IMG/VR virus record: IMGVR_UViG_3300030098_004020
Coordinates: 1 to 26,379 of that record
Reading direction: 5' to 3' (one strand)
DNA: 26,379 nucleotides
From: a virus
Shown here: positions 10,101 through 16,580 of the stretch, piece after piece
Position numbering within the stretch: position 1 is the stretch's first letter
Layout: each line of letters begins with the position of its first letter
Program-made: the position numbers and the translations under genes
The notes under the pieces: generated by a model
What the model saw: the letters and a program-made list of their open reading frames with translations, nothing else
What the model was told of the DNA's origin: nothing
The model's database searches: none

Positions 10101-11488
10101 TTACCTAATTTTCTACCAGCATATTGTAAAAACTTTGTAGCACGCCTATTAAGTATGTTGTTATCCGCAGCAGTTTTTCTTCCTCCTTTAAGAAAAGATA
10201 AACTTAAACCTTTATCTGGCACATCCTCAATAACAGCTTTGTAAGTATCAGAAAACCATTTACTATTTGCAACGCCTTCTGCCTGCAATTTAGTAACGCT
10301 TGCTTTAATACCAAGTTTTTGTTCATAAGTGTGCCGAACTTTTTTAGGTCTAGCTAATTCTTTTGTAACATCATCTACTGTTTCAAGTCTTGGAGGTGGT
10401 GGCAAATTAGGATTTGATAAATCTTTTCCAATTGCAAAATCTTTATCTCTAATAACAGTTATTCCTCGTTGCCCTTCTGTAATAACAAATGTTTTACTTG
10501 GAGTTGCAGTTCGTAAATAATCTTTAGGTATCCCAAAATCATATATTTTTACTAAATCTCCAGCGTCATTTACTCTTGCAACTACCGATGCGCCTTTAAC
10601 AAATTTTCCTGCACCTATAGTAAATCTTTCAACAGGATCTAAAAATATTTCTTTAGCGAAATCAGCAGTTCCTGATATAGCACTAAACCACCATTGCGAT
10701 TCAATAGCGTTATAAGCTTTACGATCAAAAGGATCTATGGCAGCTATATTTGCAGCAAGCGCTTGTCCAGCAGATCTATCTTCGTTATAAACAACATCAT
10801 ACGCTTGTTTCCATTCATCAGCATTAAAAAATACAAATGGATTAGTTTGCCCATTTGCTATAAATCGCATTTGAGTAACTGGATCTAGACCTATGCCACT
10901 AGCAGATAGCATTGTAAACCCTATAGCTAATGGGTTATCCACTAATTGATTCATTACTACGCCCCATGCTTGGCCTGCTTCTCCTATAGGGTCTCTAACA
11001 ACGCCCCTAATTTCTTTAGGGACAGCGCCTATAACAGCGCTACCTACACCTTTAGGCCCAAACAACGTATGCTCAGGTACTCCACCTTCTTCAGTAAAAT
11101 CTAAACCGACAAAATCTCTAAGAATATCTTCTTGAACAAATTCAAATAAACCTTGACCAGCTTTAGTAGCATCCCACATAGGCGTACCGTTATGCCCAAT
11201 GTTTCTTAAAATTAAACCATCAACAAGTACTTCTTTGGCTCCTAAATAAATTCCACCAGCTCCAGCTTCAACAAAATTAAAACCCCAATTACCAAATCTG
11301 TCGCCTGCTTTCCACAAAAATTCGTCAGGAGACATTTCCCAACCAGCTTTAACAGATTCAAGAAACCCTTGTCTTTGTTCGTCAGTAACAGAAGTACTAA
11401 TATCTACGGCTGCTTTAGTTGGTGACGTAAAAGTTGTTAAAGGATTAATCGTATCATTTAGTTTGTTAACAATATCTTTAATGCCCAT
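4175..11488 (-). CDS. Giant virion protein, 2437 aa, with coiled coil and ADP-ribosyltransferase-like segment
   Basis: This is a single uninterrupted gene of 7.3 kb, starting at ATG 11488, 2 bp after the preceding stop codon. By sequence the N-terminal 300 residues are Gly/Ala-rich with several hydrophobic stretches (for example LAIGFTMLSASGIGL near residue 190). A strongly charged Lys/Glu/Arg coiled coil spans about residues 515-655. Around residues 1280-1350 lies IKIYRAVPP, then GDWVTVSKSYAEHF, then SINEVV and EQGY. This order resembles an R-S-E ADP-ribosyltransferase fold of phage proteins, with R near 1288, S near 1308 and E near 1340. Another hydrophobic stretch follows near residue 1400, and the C-terminal thousand residues are unrecognised. 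Size and position next to the portal suggest an internal or ejected virion protein, comparable in role to T7 gp16 or N4 vRNAP, though no polymerase motif is seen. The function remains inferred. Confidence 0.8.
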   Translation of the reverse strand: MGIKDIVNKLNDTINPLTTFTSPTKAAVDISTSVTDEQRQGFLESVKAGWEMSPDEFLWKAGDRFGNWGFNFVEAGAGGIYLGAKEVLVDGLILRNIGHNGTPMWDATKAGQGLFEFVQEDILRDFVGLDFTEEGGVPEHTLFGPKGVGSAVIGAVPKEIRGVVRDPIGEAGQAWGVVMNQLVDNPLAIGFTMLSASGIGLDPVTQMRFIANGQTNPFVFFNADEWKQAYDVVYNEDRSAGQALAANIAAIDPFDRKAYNAIESQWWFSAISGTADFAKEIFLDPVERFTIGAGKFVKGASVVARVNDAGDLVKIYDFGIPKDYLRTATPSKTFVITEGQRGITVIRDKDFAIGKDLSNPNLPPPPRLETVDDVTKELARPKKVRHTYEQKLGIKASVTKLQAEGVANSKWFSDTYKAVIEDVPDKGLSLSFLKGGRKTAADNNILNRRATKFLQYAGRKLGKSLPSETAAALATAPSFPAAQRVLRNYMGDLSVKVEIDDIVRQADDAIDGQWKIDLENLNKKRDKIEARKNLIKEQKAKVGKLRNTISGKGKEVTKLENRKSRLLDKWKEVGTRVYEVTENDLLIKKGVQETKQQAQTRLRTNERNRIQTEIRNVEQEIENLLSSTMEDVEKLERNIRRNETYVRNREKEFDIESADLDEMGKILTEVHWDHHFDFDNIVREAQQKKYAMDANGGHVSEVDAFELLTPSDNMTLNVLIDGIAEGIVNGSKVVARTGNGKIHRPLNIIHKRNMDRLKADSTRKIAEQRHWIPSTFEPGGFRQLRFITQRVPQGLIRFDDLGGQSYIMFERFLEEASKQNFGGRKIVKLDEVESFLGEWRRRADAGADFVEMGKFYQDVVKKLNKRAEDIFIEDGIKVYSKNSDGVARSRKIQKGDLDTWLQEATAGFINRVNPKNGNVKSMDRRPVNTVTADPEYLKDAGVRQRGRLASNDPRVQRILDEHGEDGVSMVLKDEYGINVLLFNMSPSQLSACAVVPRWDLLGVEYRKATGQYAGGLVGLRKPGNAVARQIASGTYRGMQNVWTSGKLLTPRWTARVITDEKMRMAAVFGMMKMLSSLQGGWTNYQKRFAANGLNFSEDGFEQALRDEFKESFPHITEIPVGPEARSAKVTLGEEALEGDPTFVMPQNVVYKPIDDAHIIDIVAHAQRELLLELNPYRKTKHVDLAPEKGSTFDDLSGMFTGVHSRSLDDITPQDIVDTFGNNRTRELFKAHDEEFRYFDSTTPAERINKWIERDKKIKPMKKRWDQIDKEIMEALSYAKNNPKKTIKIYRAVPPHVNDINAGDWVTVSKSYAEHFATNRAKTDFPDGSKIIKKEVSINEVVINKDRNQPIGRIYEQGYRPHSLNEYGDFVENAIKRNLEKHKSRVGKYKYGAMRGASVGARILLGSMVHPFVGLAWAGRHWRSRTKAMQQLVEKNAHVVLAQSYENAAIRLISERREFKTSLEGFYESAHKIKPEDLDEFKELAANINSRSERTRLALEILENKFGYAVTNKDEIVSLFDKAATQWDKAGFPRLEVGNLSFENAYGSDQRWHRMVEEQLSSRRSTDGAVRGFVNAEKRIFEDEMSQGWNVYDLADARDGRYLNAWNNHYRQFSPTGPISQDLFDILYNDKLTWWDKKSKIAEVIDRSPKIRERLGINKYEGLEGDKELLELVAEDIIDEVNELLPPSLFGNLRAKAREGQDITWKDVEEVMLDYEWQKKIFGPESPLDRIKPEDVKHITDVSVLIKKIRSKDFYDSDRLIEGMSYPNFAKGRGPAYMASDQGALTRITKAAVDKGFENLGTMASDTLSRQPFFEASYAEYIIETIQPYRQANGTYSITPNDITRIETAARKHALQQTREVLYELAERTQFAEMVGFAMPFFNAYQEVIGRWAGLALDNPHFVGKGTYFYSKDNYELPMLGVQQEENEWGNKAMVFRPANSSLAKLFTSLPFAKEIGVAGKIVGKGIPGSGTVGDILETGVSLDRDGLLSMIQQTTPSFGPFITFPIREVMMGTGPLAGKPELEEVFGWLYPFGHPDGNLIERLTQELSPTWAKHAWYSTGWGAGNTQMYDRTLLEQIAMLDAQMRQNGIVPDYTDRKQFQDILHEAQTRTRNIGFLKVFGSTLVPVAVDDASPFVEMIQQYREWVEAFPYETYDNLADQMFFTAYGEEFFMLTASITNNKFNVEQSVSGWHTSKEFADFIERHPTLAPAVTNSLGGSVLDENNFSPIVRQMMLNDETIEYLSPENFVKNAEIKQGWAEWNAWLETPNPDLNAGSNEAAEDAPSPNDVRFSKSGVSSSLYAEENSDLRILFDAKEKELAAKYPLWFESKQEYQSPTYMRDVIKGLEELLDNPSVGKKFDWYKDLVGEDGYLMERKAIQDLLELRGGLNGSSDLTAESNTDLLLRWKSIQTDYASKSQNTNFYEKYFSNDLIQRNSWMD

Positions 11489-11490
11489 AG

Positions 11491-11868
11491 TTAACTCCCT
11501 ATTTCATTATTTTGATTAACCCTAACAGTAGCTTTCATCTCTCTAACTAATTTACGTAATTGAAACGAAGAATCTCTATGCGAAGCTCTTAATTCAAGAG
11601 CTGGCAAAACAGCTAAAATCTGCGCTTTTCTTTCTGAACTTAATGGTTTAGATTGTGGCCTCCCACCAGCAGGAGTAATAATACTTTCAGAAGGTCTGCT
11701 CGTAGGCCCAGTTAATTGCATATCACCCGGCCGCATTGTAGAAATTGGCGGTTCTTCTATTTTAGGTAACGGAATTACATCTTGAGCTTGTTCTTGTTCT
11801 AAAGACTGGCCATATTGTTGACCCGTTACAGTTTTATTTGCTTGTTGCCCTTTTCCTTTTCTTGGCAT
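11491..11868 (-). CDS. Small portal-adjacent protein, 125 aa, function unknown
   Basis: The start ATG at 11868 overlaps the portal stop codon by one base, and the stop lies 2 bp before the giant gene. The N-terminal two-thirds is low complexity, rich in Gln, Pro, Ser and Thr, and probably disordered. The C-terminal third is basic and helical (SSERKAQILAVLPALE onward). No domain is recognised. Position between portal and giant protein in a tightly packed operon argues for a structural or assembly role, for example a small adaptor or a chaperone for the giant protein. That is inferred from context alone. Confidence 0.6.
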   Translation of the reverse strand: MPRKGKGQQANKTVTGQQYGQSLEQEQAQDVIPLPKIEEPPISTMRPGDMQLTGPTSRPSESIITPAGGRPQSKPLSSERKAQILAVLPALELRASHRDSSFQLRKLVREMKATVRVNQNNEIGS

Positions 11869-13631
11869 TACAACGCTCCAAGAAGTTCACGCAAACCAGC
11901 AGGCCCACCCTCGGCAGGAGGAGCAGCCATAGCTTCAGCTCCAGCTCCGGGTTGGGCTATGCCGGGTTGTGCTTCAGGGGATGTAGGTGGAACCATTTCA
12001 GCTTGTCTTTCTTGAGCTTCACGCTGTACTTTTTCAACAGCGCCAGCAAGTTCAGCTTTATCAGCTTTAACAAGATCAATAATACGAGCAATATCCGAAG
12101 GCGGTATTGCCCCTGTTGCTGCTTGTTGTTGCAAACCAGAAAGCAAACTTTGTTCAAGTAATTCAGCGGTAACAGCGTCACGTTCAGCTTCAACATCCTC
12201 AACAAGAGGATCTATTTTCATAAAGGATTCTTTTGACATCGTTCCCATTTGAAGCCTTTGACCGCCAGCAATAACAAGATTATTGATATCAGCCCCAGCA
12301 TGACTGTAACTGACCACATTATCATCCGTTGTAAAGTGTTTGCTTGGAACATAATCTACCTTGCCTTTTACTTTGCCCATAGAAACATAAAACGATTTAG
12401 ATTGATTACCGGCATGGGATTTAGCCATAGCGATAGCTATTTTATTTTCAGCTTCTAACGAACGAGCAAGGATACGTTGCGATTCCTGCACAGCAAAATC
12501 AACAACAGCGGAAAGCACAGCGTCGCCACGACGACCAGTACGAATATTACTAGTAGACTCGCCACCAAATTCGGCAGGTACACCAGCGGTTAAACGTTGC
12601 GCCCTTTCTAAACGATCAATTGCAGGGTTAGTCATAAATCCGGGTTGGAGTTGCATATCTCGCAAATCACCGCCACGCAAAACACCAACTTCTCCAGTTA
12701 ACCCATTCGCAGGGTTAATAATTTTTGGTGATTCACCTGCACGGCCTATAAGCCACGTATCAGGAAAGATACCTTTTTGCACAGCTATAACTTCTAAAGC
12801 CATTAACTTAGCTTGCTGCTGATACATCCCTAGTATGCCATCAAACTGTCCTTTAGATTCATCTAAAGAAATACGCTGCGACATAACAACAGGACAAACG
12901 CCTGTACGGTTTTTGACACGTTCTAACTCTGCAACAACAGGGCCAGTATCGTTATTCGTAGAAAACATTCCAATACTATTAGCAGGATGCCGGACCGCTA
13001 CAAGCACATACTCTTCATGGTCCACATACTCAATAAGTTCAATCGGCCTATCATTATCATACGGGGCTTCAGCAACACCAGCAAACCGCAACGCAGCATC
13101 AGGGTATTGTTTCCGAATCCAACCATACGAACGTTCATAACCAAACACGCAATCCGCAGGAGTCATATCATCAGACCCACGCAAATTAGACGGATACGCT
13201 GTTAACGGATCACGAACATGCCACGTCGGGCAACCCTTATCATGGTCAAACCGTATTTGAACAATAGTGTTAGCATACCCAATTAAGTGACGTGCTCTCT
13301 TAGCCAGTTGCATGTCAATTCTTGAGTTCTGCCACCAACCAAACAACGCCTTACGACGAATCGCAGCAAACTTTTTAGCTTGCTTAGAAGATTCATCTTC
13401 AGGTGGACATACAATGTCCGGCGTTACCGACGCTATACGCATCGCTGTTTGATCCAAACCCTGAGCAAGAAGATTCGCAACAGCCGAAGCCTCAGTCGAA
13501 TCTATCTCAGGAAGCGGAACAATAACATCGCCGTTATAATGGTCACGGATATGACGCATCCGTTCTTTCGCTCCAGCATGGTTAGATGACCGTGTATAGT
13601 ACAGGTCTACAATTTCTTCAGCGCTTTTCAA
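11868..13631 (-). CDS. Portal protein, 587 aa
   Basis: The portal forms the dodecameric DNA channel at one capsid vertex and docks the terminase. The protein has the usual portal order. An N-terminal helical region carries 'ym.ahyngd...plpe'. An 'RDP...YPS' clip or stem segment follows near residue 155, and a charged loop lies in the middle. Then come a long region with PAEFGGESTSNIRTGRRGD, a common portal pattern, and a helical C-terminal part ending in a Pro/Ala/Gly-rich tail (PPTSPEAQPG onward) that should be disordered. Length is within the 450-750 range of portals. The gene sits 4 bp downstream of the terminase, the standard order. Base composition looks more GC-rich by eye than the genes after it. 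Confidence 0.88.
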   Translation of the reverse strand: MKSAEEIVDLYYTRSSNHAGAKERMRHIRDHYNGDVIVPLPEIDSTEASAVANLLAQGLDQTAMRIASVTPDIVCPPEDESSKQAKKFAAIRRKALFGWWQNSRIDMQLAKRARHLIGYANTIVQIRFDHDKGCPTWHVRDPLTAYPSNLRGSDDMTPADCVFGYERSYGWIRKQYPDAALRFAGVAEAPYDNDRPIELIEYVDHEEYVLVAVRHPANSIGMFSTNNDTGPVVAELERVKNRTGVCPVVMSQRISLDESKGQFDGILGMYQQQAKLMALEVIAVQKGIFPDTWLIGRAGESPKIINPANGLTGEVGVLRGGDLRDMQLQPGFMTNPAIDRLERAQRLTAGVPAEFGGESTSNIRTGRRGDAVLSAVVDFAVQESQRILARSLEAENKIAIAMAKSHAGNQSKSFYVSMGKVKGKVDYVPSKHFTTDDNVVSYSHAGADINNLVIAGGQRLQMGTMSKESFMKIDPLVEDVEAERDAVTAELLEQSLLSGLQQQAATGAIPPSDIARIIDLVKADKAELAGAVEKVQREAQERQAEMVPPTSPEAQPGIAQPGAGAEAMAAPPAEGGPAGLRELLGAL

Positions 13632-13635
13632 TGTT

Positions 13636-15543
13636 TTAGCTTTCTGCTGTCACCCACGAAGGTCGCCATTGTTTAAACGGCTCAGACATAGGCGTATATA
13701 ATTTTTCTAAGTTATGTTCTACAAACCATTGTGCCATTACACAGTCGTCAGTTCTAGAACCTGTGCCTTCTGGATTCCATTTTGTTACTTCATTAACCAA
13801 AAGCAAAGAATGAGGCCGAGCGTCAGTCCGCTGTTTTCCCGGAAGTCGAATACGGCCAAGACGATACAACGGTGCTAACATTTGCACCCCATACTTAGGA
13901 TCACCCTTATTTCTAGAATGCGTATAATGCGGAATAAGCTCAACCCCCCTAAGAGCTGACCACCGCCGAAAATGATCGTACTGCAAAATAAATTTTTGAG
14001 CAGCGTTGGCTTCAACTATCCAATGCGTAATCGGATGGCCTATCTCGTTACTTATCTGCCACCACTCCTCAGCTATACCAGTAAAACGTTGTTCATCATG
14101 GTTCCAATCTAAAAACGCTGGCGCATCCATCTTACGACGGTACGACTCTAACAAATACCTGTACTCGCTATCAGGGCAATACGCCCAGCATTGCAACGCC
14201 CAAAAATTAGACGGAGAAGGATCAGCAGACGCAACTACCATAACGTCACCTGCAAGATACTGTGGCACTTCCCACAAATCACGGTCCGTGTCCCAACAAC
14301 CAACATAATCAACGCCGTTTTTACCTTGACCCCCACTAATCCAAAGAGGATCAACAAGGACAGACGCAGGGTCCGAATCTTCCTGCTGGTACAAAATCTC
14401 ATACCTGTCAGGTGTTTGCGCTTTAACATGGCGTATCCTTCTCCAAGGAAGCCTCCGAGGATACAAAACACAACCTTCAGGGTACGGTGGGTCCGTTGCT
14501 TTATGAAGCTGCTCGCACCTGTCCTCATAATGGGCTTTAAATTTAAGATGATGATACTTACGTTCACCTTCAGCATCTACCTTATCTTCATCAACCTCAT
14601 CATAATCTTCATCAATAGGAGCAAACTTATCTAACGCATAACGGTAAATATCGTCAGAAGCCATACGCTGCCCCTGCAAAATAAGTAAACCTCCGGGTTC
14701 TAACCGTGTTTCAGCTACCTCATCCCACCAACGATACATGTCAGAACGTGATTCGCTGTTACGCATCTTCCTTGGGTCCCACACGTCATCCCAAATAATA
14801 AGATCAAAACGGCCACCAAGAAAACCAGAGTCCATACCAAACGCAGACCATGTAGGTTCTTTCTGAGAAAGCGGAACATCGCCTTGCTGCACAACAGTAA
14901 ATGCCTCCGCACGCCATATTTCTTTAGCGTCAGGTTTAAACTGGCCGAAATCTTCTTGCATAGTGCGTTCAGCGTCAATACCTATACCTAACTTAACGTC
15001 GTTTAATTCGGCACGGGCGACATGCTCACGTTCAAACTCTGCCCTCAAACGCCGTGTATACCATTCAGCGAGACGTTGAGTCGAGGAACCGAGCATACCC
15101 CTAATGGCACGGTTGCGTACCGTGGCCCATGCCGGAAGTACCTTAGCAAAAAACGTTGACTTGCCCGATCCGGGTGGGGCGTTAATAACAACGTACTCTT
15201 CTAAAGGCGTTTCAAAAAGCTCAAAAACTTTTTCAGTGGCTTCTATCTGCCAAGGCTGCAAAATAATGCCAAAATAACGCAAAGCAAATTTCTCAATGTT
15301 ATTCCAGCACTCCTGCACCTCAGCAGGTAACTGGTCATACGTCGGAATATCAGAAACCCCGATCTTATCAACCTGTTCCTTAGCGATAACATAATTACGG
15401 GTAGATACCCTACCGTTCTCATTATCTCTCGCTGAATGATAATTAACGCTAGCCTGTTTCGCAGCAGCATAAATACTGTTACTACGCCGAAGAATTAAAT
15501 ACTCAACCCATTTCTCAACAGGGGTAGCTTTACCAGAACCCAT
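13636..15543 (-). CDS. terL: Terminase large subunit, 635 aa
   Basis: This is the DNA-packaging motor, with an ATPase and a headful or cos nuclease. The N-terminal ATPase has a Walker A box, APPGSGKST at residues 122-130, and a Walker B box, DLIIWDD ending at D252/D253. A coupling-type motif, LILQGQR, follows near residue 287. The RNase H-like nuclease carries ASADPSP (D441), WIVEANA (E511) and TDDCVMA (D599/D600), giving the expected acidic triad. Length is normal for the family. The region before the ATPase has an AAKQAS helix that may bind DNA. No separate small terminase was recognised; one of the three short genes upstream could fill that role but none looks like a known TerS. The start ATG at 15543 is 1 bp after the upstream stop codon. 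Confidence 0.93.
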   Translation of the reverse strand: MGSGKATPVEKWVEYLILRRSNSIYAAAKQASVNYHSARDNENGRVSTRNYVIAKEQVDKIGVSDIPTYDQLPAEVQECWNNIEKFALRYFGIILQPWQIEATEKVFELFETPLEEYVVINAPPGSGKSTFFAKVLPAWATVRNRAIRGMLGSSTQRLAEWYTRRLRAEFEREHVARAELNDVKLGIGIDAERTMQEDFGQFKPDAKEIWRAEAFTVVQQGDVPLSQKEPTWSAFGMDSGFLGGRFDLIIWDDVWDPRKMRNSESRSDMYRWWDEVAETRLEPGGLLILQGQRMASDDIYRYALDKFAPIDEDYDEVDEDKVDAEGERKYHHLKFKAHYEDRCEQLHKATDPPYPEGCVLYPRRLPWRRIRHVKAQTPDRYEILYQQEDSDPASVLVDPLWISGGQGKNGVDYVGCWDTDRDLWEVPQYLAGDVMVVASADPSPSNFWALQCWAYCPDSEYRYLLESYRRKMDAPAFLDWNHDEQRFTGIAEEWWQISNEIGHPITHWIVEANAAQKFILQYDHFRRWSALRGVELIPHYTHSRNKGDPKYGVQMLAPLYRLGRIRLPGKQRTDARPHSLLLVNEVTKWNPEGTGSRTDDCVMAQWFVEHNLEKLYTPMSEPFKQWRPSWVTAES

Positions 15544-15544
15544 G

Positions 15545-15757
15545 TTAATAGATTCTAACTATCGGCCAACAAAAATCACGTTCCTCATATTCTTCAAAAC
15601 AATCCATCCACTCTTTCATATCGTCCATGTGGACCGCATCATGGTTCTCACAATACACAGGCGAACAAAAACCTTCCTTTACCCCATGAACAATCCACTT
15701 TTCAAAATCGTTTTCCCAAGGCTCAACAAACTCCACAACCTCACAAACGTCAGACAC
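15545..15757 (-). CDS. Hypothetical protein, 70 aa, acidic and Cys-containing
   Basis: I chose the GTG at 15757, which shares its G with the TAG stop of the upstream 32-aa gene, so translation is probably coupled. The independent ribosome-binding site is weak (AAGAAG). The protein is acidic and aromatic-rich, with a central GFCSPVYCENHD stretch and further Cys and His residues that could bind a metal. Similar small acidic 'gFCs..yC..Hd' proteins are common just upstream of terminase genes in actinobacteriophages, with no function known to me. A role in packaging is possible from position only. Confidence 0.6.
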   Translation of the reverse strand: MSDVCEVVEFVEPWENDFEKWIVHGVKEGFCSPVYCENHDAVHMDDMKEWMDCFEEYEERDFCWPIVRIY

Positions 15758-15855
15758 TACTTCTTTTTTCGTTTCATCTTCTTACGACCAGCAGCCTTAG
15801 CAGCCTTAGAAGGCCGACCCCTCTTACTACCGTAAGTACCTTTACCGTATGGCAT
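15757..15855 (-). CDS. Very short basic protein with AT-hook-like core, 32 aa
   Basis: This is a 32-codon gene with an excellent ribosome-binding site (GAAGGAGAA, 4 nt before ATG 15855). The protein begins MPYGKGTYGSKRGRPSK and continues with Lys/Arg/Ala to a KKMKRKKK end. The KRGRPSK core matches the AT-hook, a minor-groove DNA-binding element whose Gly-Arg-Pro is flanked by basic residues. Small proteins starting MPYGKGTYG are recurrent in phage late regions. The product might bind DNA or fill capsid interior space; neither is shown. The stop codon overlaps the next start, and the acidic 32-aa gene lies 12 bp upstream. Confidence 0.65.
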   Translation of the reverse strand: MPYGKGTYGSKRGRPSKAAKAAGRKKMKRKKK

Positions 15856-15867
15856 AACTATTCTCCT

Positions 15868-15966
15868 TCACTGACAACTATCACAATAATCAGGATTTTC
15901 TAAGCCACACTCTAGCACCTCATCATCGTCCACGTCCCATACCTCATCAAAATCTTCAAAAAACAC
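15868..15966 (-). CDS. Very short acidic protein, first gene of the late operon, 32 aa
   Basis: The GTG start at 15966 is preceded by GAGGAG with a 5-nt spacer. An ATG further upstream (about 15980) opens only a few codons before a stop. The product begins MFFEDFDEVWDVDDDE and ends with ECGLENPDYCDSCQ, giving three Cys and about one-third acidic residues. Its opposite charge to the next gene product is noticeable. This is the first coding sequence downstream of the hairpin-rich minus-strand leader. No homology is recognised, and support comes from ribosome-binding site, frame and operon position. Confidence 0.5.
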   Translation of the reverse strand: MFFEDFDEVWDVDDDEVLECGLENPDYCDSCQ

Positions 15967-16042
15967 AAAAACTCCTCGTCATACTGTTGCAAAAAAGAAA
16001 CAACCGAGATACCCTACAACAAAACCCAAACCCAAACGGGTA

Positions 16043-16231
16043 CTGTGGACCCTTGACCCACCACAGCAACGCTTGTAAGAAGCGCCCGACTAACCCTCGG
16101 TGCGTCACCCGTCAGAAGGGTAACCGCCCCCTATGAAAACGCAAACAAGGAAATGAGCGCATAGGGGCGTAGCGCACAGGACAAAGCGACTACAAGGCCA
16201 AAGCAGCCTAAATGCTTGGGAGGTTCCCAAG
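16043..16231 (-). ncRNA. Candidate structured leader RNA of the late operon
   Basis: Six hairpins follow each other over about 190 nt. They are CTGTGG/CCACAG (16043-16066), CGCTT/AAGCG (16070-16084), CCGA/TCGG (16086-16100), a 7-bp stem at 16104-16124, a 10-bp stem with one bulge at 16125-16169, and CTTGGGA/TCCCAAG (16215-16231). The 16104-16124 stem pairs completely only as minus-strand RNA: GTTACCC with GGGTGAC uses a U-G wobble, whereas the plus strand has a C-A mismatch. That suggests minus-strand transcription toward the late genes starting at 15966. No known RNA family was recognised, and no strong U-run marks any of the stems as a terminator. Whether this is a 5-prime untranslated leader or a separate RNA cannot be told. 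Confidence 0.4.
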
Positions 16232-16239
16232 GGAAACCA

Positions 16240-16325
16240 CGCCCAAACACAACACCCCACACACAACAAACCACACACACAAACAACTGAACCAAAACCA
16301 CCAAAACACCGATAACAATACTGAA
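16240..16325. other. Strand-skewed A/C-rich tract
   Basis: For about 85 bp the plus strand is almost only A and C, with CACACAC and AACAAACC runs. The minus strand is therefore G/T-rich. No open reading frame with a ribosome-binding site is seen. Such strand asymmetry keeps RNA or single-stranded DNA unfolded and is found at some replication origins. Within this divergent intergenic region it could mark an origin or unwinding element, or simply the untranslated start of the late transcript. Confidence 0.35.
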
Positions 16326-16351
16326 ATCACTAGGGTAGCAAGGCACTTCCC

Positions 16352-16385
16352 CCCTAAACCCTCAACCTCTAGTAAAGGTTTAGGG
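16352..16385. repeat. 9-bp perfect inverted repeat, CCCTAAACC / GGTTTAGGG
   Basis: The arms are at 16352-16360 and 16377-16385 with a 16-nt loop. Neither side is followed by a T-run, so a simple intrinsic terminator is unlikely. Short direct repeats (TAGGGTA followed by GGCAC and a C-run) begin near 16331 and 16381 and overlap the arms. A protein-binding site, an origin element or an RNA hairpin are the possibilities. Confidence 0.5.
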
Positions 16386-16440
16386 TATGGCACCCCCTTA
16401 TCTATTTGAGACATAGGCTATCGGTTTTATTGATAGTAGG

Positions 16441-16488
16441 CCAACCGTGTGGTTGGGTTATGTTTTTTTGGTCCAACCGTTTGGTTGG
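16441..16488. promoter_or_regulatory. Twin palindromic operator-like sites, CCAACC-N4-GGTTGG
   Basis: Two perfect palindromes are seen, CCAACC-GTGT-GGTTGG at 16441-16456 and CCAACC-GTTT-GGTTGG at 16473-16488. Their centres are 32 bp apart, about three helical turns, so dimers would bind one face of the DNA. They lie between a possible minus-strand -10 (TACTAT, 16438 to 16433) and a possible plus-strand promoter (TTGTTA-N18-TACTAT, 16492-16521). A T7 tract separates them, so the first could also act as a weak plus-strand terminator. A regulator binding here could set the balance of late and early transcription; this is inference. Confidence 0.5.
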
Positions 16489-16491
16489 GTA

Positions 16492-16521
16492 TTGTTATAC
16501 GTTGTTTGGTATATTTACTAT
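16492..16521 (+). promoter_or_regulatory. Candidate plus-strand promoter TTGTTA-N18-TACTAT
   Basis: The hexamers are reasonable matches to the housekeeping sigma consensus, and the spacer is 18 bp. The second CCAACC palindrome ends 4 bp before the -35. A competing -10, TATATT at 16510, is also possible. Transcription from here would run about 200 nt before reaching the stronger promoter at 16700. Confidence 0.35.
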
Positions 16522-16580
16522 CCGGGCGCGCTGGGGTTGGTGTGTTGTGGGTGGTTGCTCTGAGACGCTCTGGGATGCGT

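Noticed and set aside
4175-11488. Virion RNA polymerase of the N4 type in the giant protein
   Set aside because: Size and place are similar, but none of the single-subunit polymerase motifs could be recognised in the sequence.
16441-16469. First CCAACC palindrome plus T7 run as an intrinsic terminator
   Set aside because: A 6-bp stem with a gap of six bases before the T-run is weak, and a second copy without a T-run argues for protein-binding sites.
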